NCBI RefSeq assembly: GCF_026225065.1
Contig: NZ_JAMFSB010000041.1
Coordinates: forward strand, 1-33,702
Direction: 5' to 3'
Source of the DNA: Paraburkholderia sp.
GTDB lineage: Bacteria > Pseudomonadota > Gammaproteobacteria > Burkholderiales > Burkholderiaceae
DNA: 33,702 nt
Shown here: piece after piece, positions 31,023 to 33,702 of the stretch
Layout: each line of letters starts with the position of its first letter
How positions within the stretch are numbered: position 1 is the first letter of the stretch
Program-made: the position numbers and the translations under genes
The notes under the pieces: model-generated
What the model saw: the letters and a program-made list of their open reading frames with translations, nothing else
Told to the model about the DNA's origin: nothing
Databases searched by the model: none

Positions 31023-31967
31023 ATGCGAGTCATCCTTGCTCAACCCCGCGGCTTTTGTGCGGGGGTGGTCCGGGCGATCGAAATCGTCGATCGCGCGTTG
31101 CAGCAACACGGCGCACCGGTCTATGTGCGTCACGAAATCGTCCATAATCGGCACGTGGTCGACAATCTGCGTCAGAAAGGGGCGCGGTTCGTCGAAGAGC
31201 TCGATGAGGTGCCGGAAGGCGCCGTGGCGATTTTCAGCGCGCACGGTGTAGCCCAGACCGTCGAACGCGCGGCTGAGCAACGTGGCCTCGACGTGCTCGA
31301 CGCCACTTGTCCGCTCGTCACCAAGGTGCACGTGCAGGGACGTCAGTACGTGGGCGCCGGCCGCACGCTGATTCTGATCGGCCACGCGGGGCATCCTGAG
31401 GTCGAGGGTACGATTGGCCAGATCCCCGGCAAGGTGTTGCTGGTGCAGAGCGAGGCCGAGGTGGCGCATCTGGACCTGCCGCTTGATGCGCCGCTCGCGT
31501 ACGTGACGCAGACAACGTTGTCGGTGGACGACACGCGCGGCATCATCGACGCGTTGCAGCGACGCTTTACGAATATTGTCGGTCCGGATACGCGGGACAT
31601 CTGCTACGCGACGCAAAACCGCCAGGCGGCGGTGCGCGAGTTGAGCACACAGGTTGACGTATTGCTGGTGGTGGGCGCAACGAACAGTTCGAACTCGAAC
31701 CGGCTGCGCGAGATTGGCAGCGAGACGGGCGTAGCGAGCTATCTGGTGGCAGACGGTTCGGAAGTGAAGCCGGAGTGGTTTGCGAATGTGCAGACGGTCG
31801 GCATCACAGCGGGCGCTTCGGCGCCTGAGGAAATGGTTGAAAACGTAATCGATGCGCTGCGCGCATTGGGGTCTGTCGACGTTACGACGATGGCGGGCCG
31901 GGAAGAGAAAGTTGAATTCAAGTTGCCGTCAAAGCTGACGCAACCACTCGCCGCACGCGAAGTTTAA
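31023..31967 (+). CDS. ispH: 4-hydroxy-3-methylbut-2-enyl diphosphate reductase (IspH/LytB)
   Basis: The protein is 314 residues. The three [4Fe-4S] ligands Cys12 (PRGFCAGV), Cys96 ([11 protein letters not shown]) and Cys194 ([10 protein letters not shown]) are present, as are substrate-site His41 (EIVHNRHVV), His124 and Glu126 ([11 protein letters not shown]) and TTLSVDDT. It makes isopentenyl and dimethylallyl diphosphate in the last step of the MEP pathway. The ATG at 31023 gives the normal N-terminus ([14 protein letters not shown]); a 23-residue extension from 30954 is not expected. It is followed after 10 bp by hpnH, so this copy is transcribed with hopanoid tailoring and may supply precursor for it. 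Confidence 0.96.
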   Translation: MRVILAQPRGFCAGVVRAIEIVDRALQQHGAPVYVRHEIVHNRHVVDNLRQKGARFVEELDEVPEGAVAIFSAHGVAQTVERAAEQRGLDVLDATCPLVTKVHVQGRQYVGAGRTLILIGHAGHPEVEGTIGQIPGKVLLVQSEAEVAHLDLPLDAPLAYVTQTTLSVDDTRGIIDALQRRFTNIVGPDTRDICYATQNRQAAVRELSTQVDVLLVVGATNSSNSNRLREIGSETGVASYLVADGSEVKPEWFANVQTVGITAGASAPEEMVENVIDALRALGSVDVTTMAGREEKVEFKLPSKLTQPLAAREV

Positions 31968-31977
31968 GGAGGACACC

Positions 31978-33129
31978 TTGTCTATTCCGTTGCTCCAGAA
32001 AGTTCGGGTTGGCGCATACATCATGCGTCAGCATCTGTCGCGCAATAAGCGCTATCCGCTGGCGCTGATGCTCGAGCCGCTGTTCCGCTGCAACCTTGCC
32101 TGCAATGGCTGCGGCAAGATCGACTATCCGGATCCTATTCTGAACCAGCGTCTGTCGCTCGAAGAGTGTCTGGGCGCAGTCGACGAGTGCGGCGCACCGG
32201 TCGTTTCGATTGCCGGTGGCGAGCCGCTGCTGCACAAGGAAATGCCGCAGATCGTGAAGGGCATCATCGCGCGCAAGAAGTTCGTGTATCTGTGCACGAA
32301 TGCGCTGCTGATGGAAAAGAAGATGGACGACTACGAGCCGAACCCGTACTTCGTCTGGTCGGTGCATCTGGACGGCGACGAGCAGGCACACGATCACTCG
32401 GTGTCGCAAGAAGGTGTCTACGTCAAGGCAGTTGCGGCGATCAAGGAAGCGAAGCGCCGCGGTTTCCGTGTGAACATCAACTGCACGCTGTTCAACGACG
32501 CGGTGCCGGAGCGTGTGGCTGCGTTCTTCGACACGCTGGGGCCGATGGGTGTGGACGGCATCACGGTGTCGCCGGGTTATGCGTATGAGCGTGCGCCGGA
32601 TCAACAGCACTTCCTGAACCGCGACAAGACGAAGCATCTGTTCCGCGAGATTTTCAAGCGCGGCAACAATGGCAAGAACTGGTCGTTTAGTCAGTCGGCG
32701 ATGTTCCTGGACTTCCTGGCAGGTAACCAGACATACGAATGCACGCCGTGGGGCAATCCGGCGCGTACGGTGTTTGGCTGGCAGAAGCCGTGCTATCTGA
32801 TCGGCGAAGGGTATGTGAAGACCTTCAAGGAACTGATGGAGACGACGGAGTGGGAGAAGTACGGCACGGGCAACTATGAGAAGTGTGCCGATTGCATGGT
32901 GCACTGTGGGTTTGAGGCTACCGCTGTTATGGATACGGTTTCTCATCCGCTGAAGGCTCTTAAGGTTTCGCTGCGCGGGCCTAAGACTGTGGGCACGTTT
33001 GCTAAGGATCTTCCTATTGATAAGCAGCGGCCCGCTGAGTTTGTTTTCTCGCGGCATGTTGAGATCAAGCTTGAGGAGATTGGCAGGACCGGGAAGGGGA
33101 AGAAGGTGGAGACTGCTACCGCTCATTAA
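31978..33129 (+). CDS. hpnH: Adenosyl-hopene transferase HpnH (radical SAM)
   Basis: The protein is 383 residues starting at TTG with a perfect AAGGAGG five bases upstream. The radical SAM cluster motif Cys-x3-Cys-x2-Cys is in LFRCNLACNGCGKIDYPD, followed by VSIAGGEPLLH (GGE SAM motif) and FVWSVHLDGDEQAHD. The C-terminal region has further Cys residues (YGTGNYEKCADCMVHCGFEAT). HpnH adds a 5'-deoxyadenosyl radical to the C30 hopene to start the C35 side chain. It is directly downstream of ispH. The last 80 or so codons use many T-ending codons, unlike the rest of the gene. Confidence 0.95.
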   Translation: MSIPLLQKVRVGAYIMRQHLSRNKRYPLALMLEPLFRCNLACNGCGKIDYPDPILNQRLSLEECLGAVDECGAPVVSIAGGEPLLHKEMPQIVKGIIARKKFVYLCTNALLMEKKMDDYEPNPYFVWSVHLDGDEQAHDHSVSQEGVYVKAVAAIKEAKRRGFRVNINCTLFNDAVPERVAAFFDTLGPMGVDGITVSPGYAYERAPDQQHFLNRDKTKHLFREIFKRGNNGKNWSFSQSAMFLDFLAGNQTYECTPWGNPARTVFGWQKPCYLIGEGYVKTFKELMETTEWEKYGTGNYEKCADCMVHCGFEATAVMDTVSHPLKALKVSLRGPKTVGTFAKDLPIDKQRPAEFVFSRHVEIKLEEIGRTGKGKKVETATAH

Positions 33130-33158
33130 AGCTGCCCGCTTGGGGGGCCCTTCGCGGG
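33129..33158 (+). terminator. Possible first terminator after hpnH
   Basis: AAGC-(TG)-CCCGC can pair with GCGGG-GCTT around a G/C-rich loop, then TTGCTTTT follows. The stem has a 2-base bulge, so it is weaker than the hairpin at 33198. Confidence 0.35.
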
Positions 33159-33197
33159 GCTTGCTTTTGGGTTCCTACCGTTTGGTTGTTGCTTGGG

Positions 33198-33236
33198 GCG
33201 CATCGGGTTTTTGACGGTGCGCTTTTTGCTTTTTTT
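33198..33236 (+). terminator. Intrinsic terminator downstream of hpnH
   Basis: GCGCATCG, a 9-base loop, CGGTGCGC (8-bp stem with one G-T pair), then TTTTTGCTTTTTTT. It would end the ispH-hpnH transcript. Confidence 0.75.
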
Positions 33237-33336
33237 ATTGATCTTCGCGAGGCTTTTTTTGCCTGCGGCGCCTTGGTTTTTTTGGTGCTCTTATGGTGTT
33301 GGCCTTTCCTTGCTTTCTTATCGGTCTATTAGGGAT

Positions 33337-33397
33337 GCCCCTCTGCGGGGCGGCACTTACTTTCTTTGCCGCCGCAAAGAAAGTGAGCAAAGAAAGC
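33337..33397. repeat. Hairpin-rich intergenic repeat typical of Burkholderia-group genomes
   Basis: GCCCC-TCTGC-GGGGC (33337-33351) is followed by CTTACTTTCTTTG, loop CCGCCG, CAAAGAAAGTGAG (33356-33387; 13-bp stem with one G-T pair). A further GCAAAGAAAG copy comes next. I recall very similar sequence scattered between genes in Paraburkholderia genomes; copy number cannot be tested here. The repeat may extend on both sides. Confidence 0.6.
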
Positions 33398-33702
33398 GGG
33401 CTTCCAACCGCTAGCTTGTAGGTGTCCACCTCTGACATCAAGCCAGAGTGGTCCGCGCACGAACCGTGCCCTCGCACCATACGCCTTCGTGACAAAGGAC
33501 TCATTCATCCCGCCCGCGCACTACGTGCGCGGCGGAGGGGTCTGCCAAGTGGGCGATGCGAGCGTAACTAGCACCCGAATGCGAAAAAGAGTCGGATACC
33601 TAACTATAAACTTACGACAAACGCCTGCAGAAAGCGTTATGCCCGACGGCGGGGCGCGCAGCGCAACGCTGGAACGGATGACTGCCTTGTCACTAACCGG
33701 CG

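Larger units (their letters stand above)
33130..33702. other. 573-bp non-coding right end
   Basis: No credible gene was found after hpnH. The left part is G+T-rich with many T-runs and two terminator-like hairpins. The centre carries the hairpin repeat. The right part has one 8-bp inverted repeat (CCGCGCAC/GTGCGCGG at 33514-33532) and is otherwise featureless. The two open frames here (33193-33414 plus, 33235-33504 minus) have low-complexity translations. Confidence 0.6.

Noticed and set aside
33356..33387. Hairpin considered as an attachment site or transposon end
   Set aside because: No transposase, integrase or target duplication is visible in the window; a dispersed intergenic repeat explains it better.
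33193..33504. Two overlapping frames in the right-hand non-coding end
   Set aside because: Translations are Leu/Phe-rich or Arg/Lys-rich products of T-runs and the hairpin repeat.

Overview
The window looks like a chromosomal segment of a Burkholderia/Paraburkholderia-type betaproteobacterium. This rests on high GC, an OmpC-like general porin next to an aromatic-catabolism operon, a hopanoid locus (hpnA, hpnB, hpnC, ispH, hpnH), and an intergenic hairpin repeat at the right end that resembles a repeat I recall from Paraburkholderia genomes. No rRNA, tRNA, CRISPR array, transposase or phage gene was seen.

Region 1 (1-12287, minus strand) is one long, tightly packed catabolic operon. Read from its promoter near 12340 it encodes a Rieske ferredoxin, a small recombinase-like helix-turn-helix protein, a phthalate-type Rieske oxygenase, an SDR dehydrogenase, a cupin, an alpha/beta hydrolase, an IclR regulator, a second SDR with an altered active site, a ThDP-dependent enzyme, an aspartate-dehydrogenase-like protein, an aldehyde dehydrogenase, a VOC extradiol dioxygenase, an FAD ferredoxin reductase and an MFS transporter cut by the window edge. 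Ferredoxin, reductase and oxygenase make a complete three-component ring hydroxylase. SDR, extradiol dioxygenase, hydrolase or aldehyde dehydrogenase, and ThDP enzyme would form a meta-cleavage type lower route. The substrate cannot be read from sequence. The aspartate-dehydrogenase-like gene hints at a nitrogen-containing or amino-acid-like intermediate. I do not recognise the whole combination as a named pathway.

Region 2 (12288-14913) holds the divergent control region, with a near-ideal palindrome just downstream of the operon's -10 box, then a porin on the plus strand and a second IclR gene very similar to the one inside the operon.

Region 3 (15153-19524) has a Tat/lipoprotein-type phosphoesterase (AcpA/phospholipase C family), then a minus-strand stress module: rubrerythrin, a heterodisulfide-reductase-like Fe-S protein and a DUF3501 protein.

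Region 4 (19757-26797) is a run of small units: an unknown protein, a secreted DNA/RNA endonuclease overlapping a small unknown gene, a GT4 glycosyltransferase, a Lys/Ala-rich exported protein, a Crp/Fnr regulator divergent from a DUF962/Mpo1-like membrane protein, egtD, and a convergent acylphosphatase.

Region 5 (26953-33129) is the hopanoid locus. It has hpnA and an unknown protein on plus, hpnC-hpnB on minus, and ispH-hpnH on plus. Together these supply isoprenoid precursor (IspH), squalene formation (HpnC step) and side-chain attachment and tailoring (HpnH, HpnB, HpnA). HpnC has unusual substitutions in its aspartate motifs. The last 573 bases are non-coding, with terminators and the hairpin repeat.
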